DNA of 64,000 bases from an uncultured Lachnospiraceae bacterium (GCA_946554445.1 CAMNSD010000008.1:1-64000); one strand, 5' to 3'; positions 9,824-18,440 are shown, counted from the first letter of the stretch. Notes: generated from the sequence alone by a model not told the origin. A program made the numbers and translations.

Positions 9824-11136
9824 TGTTTACAACCTTAAAAAACGCATTTAAGATCAAAGAGATCAGAAAGAAAATACTGTTTACTTTTCTGATGTTGGTT
9901 GTGATCCGCCTCGGATCGCAGCTTCCCGTGCCGGGTGTGGACAGGACCTACTTTGCCAGATGGTTCTCCCAGCAGACCGGTGACGCATTCAATTTCTTTA
10001 ATGCTTTTACAGGTGGATCGTTCCTCAATATGTCCATTTTGGCGCTTAATATCACACCCTATATCACATCTTCCATTATTATGCAGCTGATGACGATAGC
10101 GATTCCGAAGCTGGAGGAGATGCAGAGGGATGGCGCTGATGGACGTAAGAAGATCGCTTCCATTACAAGATATGTGACAGTAGTCCTGGCCCTTGTGGAA
10201 GCCACGGCAATGGCAGTTGGTTTCGGACGTCAGGGGCTCCTTGAGGTCTACAATGTGATGAATGTCATCACGGTTATCGCCGCGCTCACGGCAGGAAGTG
10301 CGTTCCTGATGTGGATTGGTGAGAGAATTACAGAAAATGGCGTCGGAAATGGTATTTCCATTGTGCTGACGATCAATATTCTTTCCCGTATGCCGCAGGA
10401 TATCACACAGCTCTTTAAGCAGTTTGTGATTGGCAAATCCATCGCCAAAGGGGTGGTGGCAGCAATCATCATCATTGTGATCATTGTACTGATGGTAGTG
10501 CTGGTCATTATCTTAAATGACGGCGTGCGTAAGATTCCTGTACAGTATGCCAAGAAAGTACAGGGTAGAAAGATGGTTGGCGGTCAGACGACGAATATTC
10601 CGTTGAAGGTCAACACATCGGGCGTTATCCCGGTCATCTTTGCATCTTCCCTGATGCAGCTGCCTGTGGTAGTCTGTTCTTTATTCAGCATCAGCAGTAC
10701 AGGTGTGTGGGGTGAAATCTTAAAGGGAATGAATTCCAATTACTGGTGCAACCCGCATCAGATGGTCTACTCCATAGGTTTGGTAGTATATATTGTTCTG
10801 GTGATCTTTTTCGCCTACTTCTATACATCCATTACCTTTAATCCTCTGGAGATTGCGGAAAATATGAAAAAGCAGGGTGGTTTTATTCCAGGTATTAGGC
10901 CAGGCAGACCTACCAGCGAATATCTGACCAAAGTGCTTAATTATATTGTATTCATCGGAGCAGTCGGACTGACCATCATCTGTGTAGTGCCGTATTTCTT
11001 TAACGGAGTGTTCGGTGCAAGCGTATCATTCAGCGGAACAAGTCTGATCATTATTGTCAGCGTAGTGCTTGAAACGCTGAAGCAGATTGAATCCCAGATG
11101 CTTGTCCGCAATTATAAAGGATTTTTGAACGATTAA
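9823..11136 (+). CDS. secY: Preprotein translocase subunit SecY
   Basis: SecY (437 residues) forms the protein-conducting channel of the Sec translocon. About ten membrane segments are visible, starting near residue 18. Family motifs are PGVDR, NFFNAFTGGS with NMSILALNITPYITSSIIMQL, and the cytosolic loop KVQGRKMVGGQ. The start overlaps the rplO stop. It is the usual membrane gene at the end of the spc block, followed by adk. Confidence 0.97.
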   Translation: MFTTLKNAFKIKEIRKKILFTFLMLVVIRLGSQLPVPGVDRTYFARWFSQQTGDAFNFFNAFTGGSFLNMSILALNITPYITSSIIMQLMTIAIPKLEEMQRDGADGRKKIASITRYVTVVLALVEATAMAVGFGRQGLLEVYNVMNVITVIAALTAGSAFLMWIGERITENGVGNGISIVLTINILSRMPQDITQLFKQFVIGKSIAKGVVAAIIIIVIIVLMVVLVIILNDGVRKIPVQYAKKVQGRKMVGGQTTNIPLKVNTSGVIPVIFASSLMQLPVVVCSLFSISSTGVWGEILKGMNSNYWCNPHQMVYSIGLVVYIVLVIFFAYFYTSITFNPLEIAENMKKQGGFIPGIRPGRPTSEYLTKVLNYIVFIGAVGLTIICVVPYFFNGVFGASVSFSGTSLIIIVSVVLETLKQIESQMLVRNYKGFLND

Positions 11137-11153
11137 TGAATTAGCAAAGCGAT

Positions 11154-11183
11154 AGGGACGGCAGGATAAACCGGCACGTCCCT
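11154..11183 (+). other. Hairpin in the secY-adk spacer
   Basis: AGGGACG at 11154-11160 pairs with CGTCCCT at 11177-11183 around a 16-base loop. Flanking GCAA and TTGC bases can extend it. There is no following T-run, so an attenuating or processing hairpin is as likely as nothing at all. Confidence 0.35.
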
Positions 11184-11216
11184 TGCCTTGCGTTATGAAG
11201 GGATATGGAGGTTAGG

Positions 11217-11858
11217 ATGAAGATCATTATGTTAGGCGCGCCGGGAGCGGGTAAGGGAACGCAGGCAGAGATGCTTGCAGAGAAGTATGACATTTCCCAT
11301 ATTTCCACAGGCGATATCTTTAGGATGAATATTAAAAACGGTACGGAACTGGGTATGGAAGCCAAGACGTACATGGATCAGGGACTTTTGGTGCCGGATG
11401 AACTGACAGTCAGGATTTTGCTTGACAGAGTGGCTCAGGATGACTGTAAGAAGGGATATATACTGGATGGCTTCCCGCGCAATATTCCGCAGGCGAATGT
11501 GTTGGAAGAGGCGCTTTCTAAATTGGGCGACAAGATTGATTATGCCATCAATGTGGAGGTGCCGGATGAGAACATTATCCGCAGGATGAGCGGCAGACGT
11601 GCCTGTGTGGCATGTGGCGCCACCTATCACATCGAGAATGTTCCTCCGAAAAAGGAGGGAATCTGTGATAAGTGCGGAGAGGAACTGATATTGCGCGATG
11701 ATGACAAGCCGGAGACAGTAGGAAACCGTCTTCAGGTGTACAAAGATAAGACACAGCCTCTGATCGATTTCTATGGCAAGAAAGGCATACTCCATAATGT
11801 GGATGGCACGAAAGATATGAAGGAAGTGTTTGAAGCAATTGTGGCCATTCTTGGTTAG
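11217..11858 (+). CDS. adk: Adenylate kinase
   Basis: Adenylate kinase (213 residues) interconverts ATP, ADP and AMP in the cytoplasm. The P-loop GAPGAGKGTQ is at residues 7-16 and DGFPRN near residue 84. The lid is the zinc type, with CVACG and CDKCG pairs near residues 129 and 149. The ATG at 11217 follows TGGAGGTTAGG; an in-frame ATG at 11205 is part of that ribosome binding site. It lies between secY and map as in many Firmicutes. Confidence 0.96.
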   Translation: MKIIMLGAPGAGKGTQAEMLAEKYDISHISTGDIFRMNIKNGTELGMEAKTYMDQGLLVPDELTVRILLDRVAQDDCKKGYILDGFPRNIPQANVLEEALSKLGDKIDYAINVEVPDENIIRRMSGRRACVACGATYHIENVPPKKEGICDKCGEELILRDDDKPETVGNRLQVYKDKTQPLIDFYGKKGILHNVDGTKDMKEVFEAIVAILG

Positions 11859-11953
11859 TTAGAGTGTAGTTGGGAATTTGGATATTGAATGAGCGTTCGA
11901 CTCATTGTCTGCTCAGATATGATGGAGTAATATGAGAAGAAGGATGTTGGGAA

Positions 11954-12709
11954 ATGACAGTCACGATCAAGTCAGAGAGAGAAATTGAATTGATGCGGGA
12001 GGCAGGCAGGCTTCTCGGACGGGTTCATGAAGAACTGGCCGGGATTATTCGCCCGGGAATTTCCACAAAAGATATTGATCGGGTATGCGAGGAGATTATC
12101 AGGAGTTATGGGTGCACGCCGAATTTCCTGCATTATCAGGGATATCCGGCTTCTGTATGTGTCTCTGTGAATGAGGAAGTGGTGCATGGGATTCCCAGAG
12201 AAGATCATATTCTCAAAGAAGGAGATATTGTCAGTCTGGATACGGGATTGATCTATCAGGGATATCACTCCGATGCAGCAAGAACACATGCAGTGGGACA
12301 GATCAGCGCTGAGGCACAGAAACTGATGGATGTGACAAAGCAGAGTTTCTTTGAGGGAATCAAGATGGCAAGGGCAGGTATGCATCTGCATGATATTTCC
12401 AATGCCATTGCGGCCTATGTGACGCCTTTTGGCTATGGCATTGTGAGAGATCTGGTAGGGCACGGTATAGGAACGCAGCTGCATGAGCCGCCGCATATTC
12501 CCAATTATGCAGTTAGAAGAAGAGGGATACGGCTTCGACCGGGCATGACGCTGGCTATTGAACCCATGATCAACATGGGGACGGGCGATGTGGAATGGCT
12601 GGATGATGAATGGACCGTCATTTCAGCGGATCATTCCCTTTCGGCACATTATGAGAATACAGTACTGATCACGGAGGGTGAGCCGGAGATACTGACACTA
12701 ATGTCATAA
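11954..12709 (+). CDS. map: Methionine aminopeptidase, type I
   Basis: This 251-residue enzyme removes the initiator methionine from nascent proteins. Metal-ligand motifs are visible in order: SLDTG, HSDAARTH, GHGIG, EPMIN and the final ENTVLITEG. It is the usual gene after adk. The spacer before it has a short hairpin (AATGAG at 11888-11893 with CTCATT at 11901-11906) that resembles the second hairpin of the repeat family. Confidence 0.96.
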   Translation: MTVTIKSEREIELMREAGRLLGRVHEELAGIIRPGISTKDIDRVCEEIIRSYGCTPNFLHYQGYPASVCVSVNEEVVHGIPREDHILKEGDIVSLDTGLIYQGYHSDAARTHAVGQISAEAQKLMDVTKQSFFEGIKMARAGMHLHDISNAIAAYVTPFGYGIVRDLVGHGIGTQLHEPPHIPNYAVRRRGIRLRPGMTLAIEPMINMGTGDVEWLDDEWTVISADHSLSAHYENTVLITEGEPEILTLMS

Positions 12710-12780
12710 TTAAAGGCGGCCGAAACCGCGAAGCGGATTTTGTGAGCAGGCGAAGTGCGATTTAATGAGGGAGGAAGCGT

Positions 12781-13035
12781 ATGGTAGGAATGCTTGCCAT
12801 GTCGAAGGCCGGGCATGATAAGGGAGCCATATATGTTATAATACGGGAAGAAGGCGAATATGTATATGTAGCCGACGGCCGTATCAGAACCGTAGATGTG
12901 CCTAAGAAAAAAAATAAGAAGCATATACAGATTATAAAGAAGAAACAGCTAACAGTATCGGAGAGCGGTTTTAATGATTTGGAGATCAGAAAAATAATCA
13001 AAGAATATCAGGAGGAAGGAAATGTCAAAGGCTGA
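12781..13035 (+). CDS. KOW-domain RNA-binding protein (L14e-like)
   Basis: This 84-residue protein has an N-terminal KOW-like segment ([19 protein letters not shown]) and a Lys-rich centre ([14 protein letters not shown]). Such proteins occur in Clostridia between map and infA and resemble the archaeal/eukaryotic L14e/L6e/L27e group. A ribosome or RNA role is inferred, not shown. The ATG at 12781 has GGGAGGAAG six bases upstream. Its end overlaps infA by 14 bases. The 70-base spacer before it holds an AAACCGC-GAAGC-like hairpin near 12723-12740. Confidence 0.8.
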   Translation: MVGMLAMSKAGHDKGAIYVIIREEGEYVYVADGRIRTVDVPKKKNKKHIQIIKKKQLTVSESGFNDLEIRKIIKEYQEEGNVKG

Positions 13036-13240
13036 TGTAATCGAAATCGAAGGAACTGTAATTGAAAAGTTGCCCAACACCATGTTTCAGGTGGAATTGG
13101 AGAATGGTCATGTGGTATTAGCGCATATCAGCGGTAAGCTGCGTCAGAATTTCATCCGTATCCTGCCTGGTGATAAGGTGACTTTGGAATTATCTCCTTA
13201 CGACCTGTCCAAAGGCAGAATTATCTGGAGAGATAAGTAA
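13022..13240 (+). CDS. infA: Translation initiation factor IF-1
   Basis: IF-1 (72 residues) has an S1/OB fold and binds the 30S A site during initiation. The motif [20 protein letters not shown] and the ending KGRIIWRDK are typical. Its start lies within the 3' end of the KOW gene. GGAGGAAGG precedes the ATG. Confidence 0.97.
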   Translation: MSKADVIEIEGTVIEKLPNTMFQVELENGHVVLAHISGKLRQNFIRILPGDKVTLELSPYDLSKGRIIWRDK

Positions 13241-13256
13241 AAGTTAACTTTACCCC

Positions 13257-13285
13257 TTGCAAAAGACAGGGGTTGATGTTATAAT
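13257..13285 (+). promoter_or_regulatory. Sigma-A type promoter before rpmJ
   Basis: TTGCAA at 13257-13262 and a perfect TATAAT at 13280-13285 are separated by 17 bases. It lies between infA and rpmJ and could start transcription of the rpmJ-rpsM-rpsK-rpsD-rpoA-rplQ block independently of the spc operon. The call is by eye from consensus match. Confidence 0.65.
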
Positions 13286-13318
13286 GTAAAACGGTCTTTT
13301 TTGAAAGGAGGGTTTGAG

Positions 13319-13432
13319 ATGAAGGTCAGATCATCAGTAAAACCGATTTGCGAAAAGTGCAAGATCATTAAAAGAAAAGGAAAGATCAGAGTAATTTGTG
13401 AAAATCCGAAACATAAACAGGTACAAGGTTAA
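13319..13432 (+). CDS. rpmJ: 50S ribosomal protein L36, zinc-binding type
   Basis: This 37-residue protein was read directly: it begins [20 protein letters not shown] and ends HKQVQG. The zinc ligands Cys11, Cys14, Cys27 and His32 are all present. AAAGGAGGG at 13304-13312 precedes the ATG at 13319. It is the expected gene between infA and rpsM. Confidence 0.96.
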   Translation: MKVRSSVKPICEKCKIIKRKGKIRVICENPKHKQVQG

Positions 13433-13501
13433 TCCCCGTAGTTTTCAGTAAGAAAGGGGTTCTTGTCCTGATATATTATGAGCGGCTGCGATTCCGTTCT
13501 T

Positions 13502-13530
13502 TTTCCATTGAGGAAAATGACGGATATAAT
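13502..13530 (+). promoter_or_regulatory. Possible promoter before rpsM
   Basis: TTTCCA at 13502-13507 and TATAAT at 13525-13530 are 17 bases apart. The 260-base rpmJ-rpsM spacer also holds GGTTGGGTAGAACCTACCCCAATC near 13603-13626 in pieces that can fold. If used, the promoter would give rpsM a leader of about 155 bases. The -35 match is weak. Confidence 0.4.
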
Positions 13531-13693
13531 ATAGATGGATGGGCCTAAGGGAGATTACTTTTTGATACCAACATCATGTTTGGAAAGATCGGATACCTGA
13601 TCCGGTTGGGTAGAACCTACCCCAATCAATTAGTATCACGTATGGAAACATACGAAACGCATGGAAAATGCAAAGGAAATGGAGGAAACGTAA

Positions 13694-14062
13694 ATGGCTC
13701 GTATTGCAGGTGTTGACTTACCGAGAGAAAAGCGTGTGGAGATCGGCTTAACCTATATTTATGGGATTGGCAGAACAAGCGCGAACAAGATTCTGGAGGC
13801 AGCGAATGTGAATCCGGATACCCGTGTCAGAGAGTTGACTGATGATGAGGTAAAGAGACTCGCTGAAGTGATCGAAAAAGATTACATGGTAGAGGGTGAT
13901 CTGAGAAGAGAGGTTGCGCTCAATATCAAACGTCTTCAGGAGATTGGATGCTACAGAGGAATCCGTCACAGAAAAGGTCTTCCGGTTCGTGGTCAGAAGA
14001 CTAAGACCAATGCAAGAACAAGAAAAGGCCCGAAGAGAACTGTGGCGAATAAGAAGAAATAG
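13694..14062 (+). CDS. rpsM: 30S ribosomal protein S13
   Basis: S13 (122 residues) is in the 30S head and contacts P-site tRNA and the 50S subunit. [20 protein letters not shown] and the tail [17 protein letters not shown] are diagnostic. AATGGAGGAAACGTAA precedes the ATG. It opens the alpha-type block rpsM-rpsK-rpsD-rpoA-rplQ. Confidence 0.97.
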   Translation: MARIAGVDLPREKRVEIGLTYIYGIGRTSANKILEAANVNPDTRVRELTDDEVKRLAEVIEKDYMVEGDLRREVALNIKRLQEIGCYRGIRHRKGLPVRGQKTKTNARTRKGPKRTVANKKK

Positions 14063-14137
14063 TCTAACCCTGTAAGGCAGGATTTTAGACGGTTACCGAG
14101 AAACAGTATAGAATATGAGAAAGTAGGTTAGTTTAGT

Positions 14138-14533
14138 ATGGCTAAAAAAGTTGCAAAAAAAGTAACAAAAAAGCGTGTAAAGAAAAACGTTGAACATGGA
14201 CAGGCACATATCCAGTCTTCTTTTAACAATACCATCGTTACACTGACAGATAACGAAGGTAATGCGTTAAGCTGGGCAAGTGCTGGTGGTCTTGGCTTTA
14301 GAGGTTCAAGGAAATCTACTCCATATGCGGCACAGATGGCTGCTGAGACAGCGACAAAGGCTGCTCTGATTCATGGTTTAAAGACTGTGGATGTTATGGT
14401 GAAAGGACCCGGTTCGGGCCGTGAGGCGGCTATCCGCGCTTTGCAGGCTTGTGGTCTTGAAGTGACCAGTATCCGTGACGTAACACCGGTACCGCACAAT
14501 GGATGTCGTCCGCCTAAGAGACGTCGTGTCTAA
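14138..14533 (+). CDS. rpsK: 30S ribosomal protein S11
   Basis: S11 (131 residues) is in the 30S platform. The Lys-rich start ([17 protein letters not shown]) is followed by [16 protein letters not shown], and it ends [13 protein letters not shown]. The ribosome binding site is weak (AAAGTAGGTTAG). A two-hairpin element begins five bases after its stop. Confidence 0.97.
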   Translation: MAKKVAKKVTKKRVKKNVEHGQAHIQSSFNNTIVTLTDNEGNALSWASAGGLGFRGSRKSTPYAAQMAAETATKAALIHGLKTVDVMVKGPGSGREAAIRALQACGLEVTSIRDVTPVPHNGCRPPKRRRV

Positions 14534-14537
14534 TTGT

Positions 14538-14595
14538 GATGTTCATTTTGCTTTGCAAAATGAACATCCAGAGAATCGTACAAAGCACGATTCTC
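14538..14595 (+). repeat. Two-hairpin element (rpsK/rpsD spacer)
   Basis: Hairpin 1 is a perfect 14-base stem, GATGTTCATTTTGC at 14538-14551 with its complement at 14555-14568, loop TTT. Hairpin 2 pairs GAGAATCGT at 14571-14579 with ACGATTCTC at 14587-14595, followed by CGCG. Hairpin 2 closely matches the second hairpin at 1939, while hairpin 1 is unrelated in sequence. No U-tract follows. Confidence 0.62.
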
Positions 14596-14710
14596 CGCGT
14601 TTAGTGGAATGATTCATAATTAACGTTTGGAAGAAGGTACGGTATTTATCGGCGGCTTTTGCCGATTCATATACGGTACTGTAAACAAAAATCAGAAAGG
14701 AGCCAGAACA

Positions 14711-15304
14711 ATGGCAGTAAACAGAGTACCAGTATTAAAAAGATGCAGATCCCTTGATCTTGATCCTACGTTTTTAGGATATGATAAGAAGTCCAACAGG
14801 ACATCACCCAGAGCAGGCAAGAAGATCAGTGAGTACGGCTTGCAGCTGAGAGAGAAACAGAAGGCAAAATTCATCTATGGTGTACTTGAGAAGCCTTTTA
14901 GAAATTATTATGAAAGAGCTGACAGAATGAAGGGCATGACCGGTGAAAACCTTATGGTTATGCTGGAGAGCAGACTGGACAGCGTTGTCTTCAGAATGGG
15001 CTTTGCGAGAACCAGAAGGGAAGCAAGACAGGTTGTAGGACATAAGCATTTCTTAGTAAATGGCAAGCCTGTACAGATTCCTTCTTACCTGGTGAAGGCA
15101 GGCGATGTGATTGAAGTGAGAGAGAAGGCTAAATCCTTACAGAGATACAAAGATATCCTCGAGGTGACGGGTGGCAGACTCGTTCCGGAGTGGCTTGAGG
15201 TAGACCAGGAGGCAATGAAAGCGACAGTGAAATACCTCCCTACAAGAGAAATGATTGATGTTCCGGTAAACGAAATGCTTATCGTCGAGTTGTATTCTAA
15301 ATAA
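14711..15304 (+). CDS. rpsD: 30S ribosomal protein S4
   Basis: S4 (197 residues) nucleates 30S assembly; in several bacteria it also autoregulates. [20 protein letters not shown] opens it, and an S4 RNA-binding domain starts near residue 88 ([19 protein letters not shown]). The ATG at 14711 has GAAAGGAGCC upstream; the longer frame from 14627 is unsupported. The N-terminus has no Cys zinc cluster, so it is the zinc-free form. Confidence 0.96.
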   Translation: MAVNRVPVLKRCRSLDLDPTFLGYDKKSNRTSPRAGKKISEYGLQLREKQKAKFIYGVLEKPFRNYYERADRMKGMTGENLMVMLESRLDSVVFRMGFARTRREARQVVGHKHFLVNGKPVQIPSYLVKAGDVIEVREKAKSLQRYKDILEVTGGRLVPEWLEVDQEAMKATVKYLPTREMIDVPVNEMLIVELYSK

Positions 15305-15353
15305 TAGATTATGACGGTGGTATAACAACATGCTCGTAAAGGAGGGTATTTGA

Positions 15354-16313
15354 GTGTTTGATTTTGAGAGACCCAATATTGAAGTGGTAGAGATCTCGGA
15401 AGATAAGAAATACGGCAGATTTGTTGTGGAACCTTTAGAGAGAGGCTACGGCATTACTCTGGGTAATTCCTTAAGAAGAATCATGCTGTCTTCCCTGCCT
15501 GGTGTGGCAGTCAGCCAGGTCAAGATCGAAGGTGTCTTACATGAGTTCAGTTCCATCCCCGGCGTCAAGGAGGATGTGACGGAAATCATCATGAATATCA
15601 AGAGTCTTGCGATTAAGAACAACAGCGATACCAATGAACCTAAGACGGCATACATTGAGTATGAAGGAGAGGGTATTGTACGCGCGTCAGATATTCAGGT
15701 AGATCAAGATATTGAAATCTTGAATCCTGATCTGGAGATTGCTACTTTGAGTGGTAAGGATACGAAGCTGTACATGGAGTTGACGATTACAAGAGGCAGA
15801 GGTTATGTGAGTTCCGATAAGAATAAAACAGAGGATCTGCCGATTGGCGTTATTGCGATAGACTCTATCTATACACCTGTGGAGAGAGTCAATGTTACTG
15901 TAGAAAATACCCGTGTCGGTCAGATTACAGATTATGATAAGCTGACTTTGGATGTATACACCAATGGAACGTTGGTTCCGGATGAGGCAGTCAGTCTGGC
16001 GGCCAAGGTGTTGAGCGAGCATTTGAGTCTCTTTATTGACTTATCCGAAAATGCGAAGACCGCAGAGGTTATGGTGGAGAAGGAAGACGACGAGAAAGAG
16101 AAAGTGCTTGAGATGAGCATTGACGAATTAGAGTTGTCTGTCCGTTCCTATAACTGCTTAAAGAGAGCCGGTATCAATACAGTGGAAGAGTTGACCAACA
16201 AGACTTCCGAGGACATGATGAAGGTGAGAAACCTTGGTCGTAAGTCCCTTGAGGAAGTGCTTGCGAAGTTAAAAGAGTTAGGCTTACAGCTGAATCCTGC
16301 GGATGAGGCGTAA
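15354..16313 (+). CDS. rpoA: RNA polymerase alpha subunit
   Basis: Alpha (319 residues) forms the dimer that scaffolds RNA polymerase. The N-terminal domain shows [20 protein letters not shown] near residues 27-46, and the C-terminal DNA-binding domain ends the protein ([20 protein letters not shown]). The start codon is GTG at 15354 after AAAGGAGGGTATT. It is in its normal place between rpsD and rplQ. Confidence 0.97.
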   Translation: MFDFERPNIEVVEISEDKKYGRFVVEPLERGYGITLGNSLRRIMLSSLPGVAVSQVKIEGVLHEFSSIPGVKEDVTEIIMNIKSLAIKNNSDTNEPKTAYIEYEGEGIVRASDIQVDQDIEILNPDLEIATLSGKDTKLYMELTITRGRGYVSSDKNKTEDLPIGVIAIDSIYTPVERVNVTVENTRVGQITDYDKLTLDVYTNGTLVPDEAVSLAAKVLSEHLSLFIDLSENAKTAEVMVEKEDDEKEKVLEMSIDELELSVRSYNCLKRAGINTVEELTNKTSEDMMKVRNLGRKSLEEVLAKLKELGLQLNPADEA

Positions 16314-16331
16314 GAGAGAAGCCGGACAGGA

Positions 16332-16407
16332 TAAGACCAAAGCGCACTTGTACGGCAGGCTCATAATGGAACAATTTATTTACATTCGGTAAGTAAGACC
16401 AAAGCGC
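16332..16407 (+). repeat. 14-bp direct repeat in the rpoA-rplQ spacer
   Basis: TAAGACCAAAGCGC occurs at 16332-16345 and again at 16394-16407, 62 bases apart, in a 142-base spacer. The first copy precedes GCACTTGTACGG and the second precedes GTGGCCGG. Its function is unknown; a binding site or the trace of a small duplication are both possible. Confidence 0.6.
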
Positions 16408-16455
16408 GTGGCCGGATGTACCATGACGGGTAAACCCGTGAGAAAGGAGCCGGAT

Positions 16456-17061
16456 ATGGCAAAATACAGAAAGCTGGGCAGAACATCTGACCAGAGAAAA
16501 GCATTACTTAGAAGCCAGGTAACAGCATTGATCTATAATGGAAAGATTGTTACCACAGAGGCGAGAGCGAAAGAAGTTCGCAAGATTGCAGAGCGCCTGA
16601 TCACAATGGCAGTTAAGGAGAGAGATAACTTTGAGACCGTTAAGGTTACTGCAAAAGTAGCCCGCAAGGATAAGGACGGCAAGAGAGTAAAACAGATCAT
16701 TGATAAGGATACAAAGGCTGTTCTCTCCGAGACACACCGCGATAAGGACGGCAAGATCCTGCATATCGATAACGGTGTTACCGTGACAGTATACGATGAG
16801 GTGGAGAAGGAGATTAAGAAGGATCTTCCTTCCAGATTACATGCAAGACGCCAGATGTTAAAGGTATTATATCCTGTCAAAGAAGTACCTGAGAAAGGTG
16901 CTGGCAAAAAGAAAAACACCAAGGAAGTTAATCTGGTAGATAAACTCTTTGACGAGTATGGTCCGAAGTATGCGAACCGTAACGGCGGCTATACTAGAAT
17001 CATCAAGATTGGTCCCCGTAAGGGCGACGCGGCTATGGAAGTTGTGCTGGAGTTGGTATAA
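16456..17061 (+). CDS. rplQ: 50S ribosomal protein L17 with a large internal insertion
   Basis: L17 normally has about 120 residues; this one has 201. The conserved start [20 protein letters not shown] and the conserved end [18 protein letters not shown] are intact. Between them, about 65-70 extra residues follow position 55 and include two KDKDGK repeats, and a second short Lys-rich insert lies near residues 140-158. The ATG at 16456 follows GAAAGGAGCC. It is the last gene of the block and is followed by a terminator. Confidence 0.95.
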   Translation: MAKYRKLGRTSDQRKALLRSQVTALIYNGKIVTTEARAKEVRKIAERLITMAVKERDNFETVKVTAKVARKDKDGKRVKQIIDKDTKAVLSETHRDKDGKILHIDNGVTVTVYDEVEKEIKKDLPSRLHARRQMLKVLYPVKEVPEKGAGKKKNTKEVNLVDKLFDEYGPKYANRNGGYTRIIKIGPRKGDAAMEVVLELV

Positions 17062-17101
17062 TCAGTAGTCATAATTTCCTGGCGGATAAAACAATAAAGA
17101 G

Positions 17102-17138
17102 AAAAGAGAGACTTGGGCGATGTGTCTGAGTCTCTTTT
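17102..17138 (+). terminator. Terminator after rplQ
   Basis: AAAAGAGAGACT pairs with AGTCTCTTTT around a loop of about 14 bases with a two-base bulge, ending in TTTTAATT. It ends the ribosomal block. The remaining part of the 309-base gap to 17371 is AT-rich and holds the left 32-bp recombinase-flanking site, with no gene seen. Confidence 0.7.
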
Positions 17139-17230
17139 AATTATATGGAGAATCCTCCACTTATCTTAACTCGTGAAGCACATTATTTTAGAACAGCAGA
17201 TTACAAAATAAAAAATAGAACATAATAAAA

Positions 17231-17262
17231 GATACAACATTTTATATTAAAATGTTGCATCC
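17231..17262 (+). repeat. Left 32-bp site flanking the recombinase gene
   Basis: The site has inverted arms CAACATTTTA and TAAAATGTTG around a 3-base centre, preceded by GATA and followed by CATCC. A second copy in the same orientation lies at 18014-18045 with 27 of 32 bases identical. Inverted arms about a short core are the usual form of tyrosine recombinase core sites. A weak terminator for the minus-strand gene is the alternative. Confidence 0.5.
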
Positions 17263-17370
17263 TACTTCGTTACATATATAATATCGGTTCATGGCGCAAA
17301 TACTTAACCCCTCTTAAAAATTTTTTATAGTTTTTTGCATATCTTTGCGAAATTCATATGCTGAATGCTC

Positions 17371-17952
17371 TCATAAATCTATTTTGAGATACACTTTATC
17401 TTTTTCATCCTGTTCTATGCCAAGATATCGCTTGGTGATTCCATAAGAAGAATGGTTGTAAAGTTCCATCAACATGGCAGGCGGCGTGCCCTGCTTCCAG
17501 GCATGATAGCCAAAAGTTTTGCGTAGGGAGTGACAGCTGATATGTTCATCAAGGCCGCAGGACAACGCGGCAGTTCTGATAATACGGTAGGCTTGATAAC
17601 GGGAGAGAGGTTGTGTCTTGTCACGCATACTGGGAAAGAGATAGTCTTCGGGAGCTGTCAGTTTACAAAGACGGTGGTAATCGTTTAGAACATCTCTAGC
17701 TGATTTATTAATTGGCACAATACGATTCTTGCCGGTTTTATGCTCCTCGATGCAGATATGGGTGCGAAAATTTCCTGTACTGTCATTCCAGACATCTTTC
17801 CATTGTAGTTTTAGCAGATCACCTATGCGGAAAGCCGTGTTCAGTCCTGTGACGATCATTGCATAGTTACGGGGATTGGGGCGGATACTGACATAATAGT
17901 CCTTAAACATTTCTAAAGATTTCCTGGTTTTGATTGGATACGTTGTACTCAT
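17371..17952 (-). CDS. Short tyrosine recombinase (FimB/XerD-type catalytic domain only)
   Basis: The protein has 193 residues. All catalytic positions of the family are visible: Arg42 (FRIGDLLKL), Lys72 (HKTGKNR), His141 and Arg144 (HSLRKTFGYHAW), His167 (YNHSSY) and Tyr176 (RYLGI). It lacks the N-terminal core-binding domain of full integrases and is close in size to FimB/FimE-type invertases. AAGGAGGAC precedes the ATG. It is divergent from the csrA-flagellin genes and flanked by matching 32-bp sites, which suggests site-specific inversion or excision near flagellin. The target is not shown. Confidence 0.88.
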   Translation of the reverse strand: MSTTYPIKTRKSLEMFKDYYVSIRPNPRNYAMIVTGLNTAFRIGDLLKLQWKDVWNDSTGNFRTHICIEEHKTGKNRIVPINKSARDVLNDYHRLCKLTAPEDYLFPSMRDKTQPLSRYQAYRIIRTAALSCGLDEHISCHSLRKTFGYHAWKQGTPPAMLMELYNHSSYGITKRYLGIEQDEKDKVYLKIDL

Positions 17953-18013
17953 GGTTTTAGTCCTCCTTATGATTGTTTTGAAAAGTTACATTATAATGAT
18001 ACAGATTTTTTAA

Positions 18014-18045
18014 GATACAACATTTTAATATAAAAAGTTGCACCC
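18014..18045 (+). repeat. Right 32-bp site flanking the recombinase gene
   Basis: This is a direct copy of the site at 17231-17262, with differences in the central three bases and two others. It lies about 60 bases upstream of the recombinase start, so it overlaps the likely -35 region of that gene (a TATAAT for the minus strand lies near 17992-17997). It could therefore serve as a recombination site, an operator, or both. Confidence 0.5.
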
Positions 18046-18096
18046 AAAAAGGCAAGGCAGCGTCCTCATAAGAGGAGAAATGCAAGGAGGCATATA

Positions 18097-18363
18097 ATGC
18101 TTAGAATGACAGTCAATACAGAGGAATATATCCAGATTGGTGACGATATCAAGATTGTTTTTCTGGGTGGAAGCAGAAATCATACGAAAGTCATGCTGGA
18201 TATACCAGCGGAGATTAACGTGGTGAGGAGCCGAGCGCTGGAAAATCATGCAAAGACGCCGGAAGATAAGGCCAAGATTGATCATTATTATGCAGCACCC
18301 GAACTGGAAGAGAAGTATCGGAAGAAAAAGATAGTGATGAACAATCAAAGGAAGAAGGCTTAG
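18097..18363 (+). CDS. csrA: Divergent CsrA-family translational regulator
   Basis: The protein has 88 residues, longer than the usual 60-75. YIQIGDDIKIVFL and DIPAEINVVRSRALE match the CsrA beta strands and the conserved Arg near position 44. The first strand reads MLRMTVNTEE instead of the family's MLILSRKxGE, so the Arg/Lys residues normally used for RNA contact near position 6 are missing. The C-terminus is extended and Lys-rich. AAGGAGGCAT precedes the ATG. It lies directly upstream of flagellin, whose leader carries CsrA-type sites. Confidence 0.78.
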   Translation: MLRMTVNTEEYIQIGDDIKIVFLGGSRNHTKVMLDIPAEINVVRSRALENHAKTPEDKAKIDHYYAAPELEEKYRKKKIVMNNQRKKA

Positions 18364-18381
18364 GCCGGGCGGCATTATGGT

Positions 18382-18418
18382 AATAAACCGGAGTAATCCT
18401 GGGGACTCCGGATTTATT
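18382..18418 (+). terminator. Hairpin with T-rich tail between csrA and flagellin
   Basis: AATAAA-CCGGAGT at 18382-18394 pairs with ACTCCGG-A-TTTATT at 18405-18418 with one bulged A. TTTATTAT follows. It looks like a terminator or attenuator for csrA read-through into flagellin. Confidence 0.55.
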
Positions 18419-18440
18419 ATAGAAACTCAAAACAAAACAA

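Noticed and set aside
1875..14595. Intrinsic terminators for the hairpins within the ribosomal operons
   Set aside because: No T-run follows any of them, and they lie between genes that must be cotranscribed.
17062..18096. Prophage or integrative element carrying the integrase
   Set aside because: No phage, conjugation or replication genes are adjacent, and the recombinase lacks the N-terminal domain usual for phage integrases.
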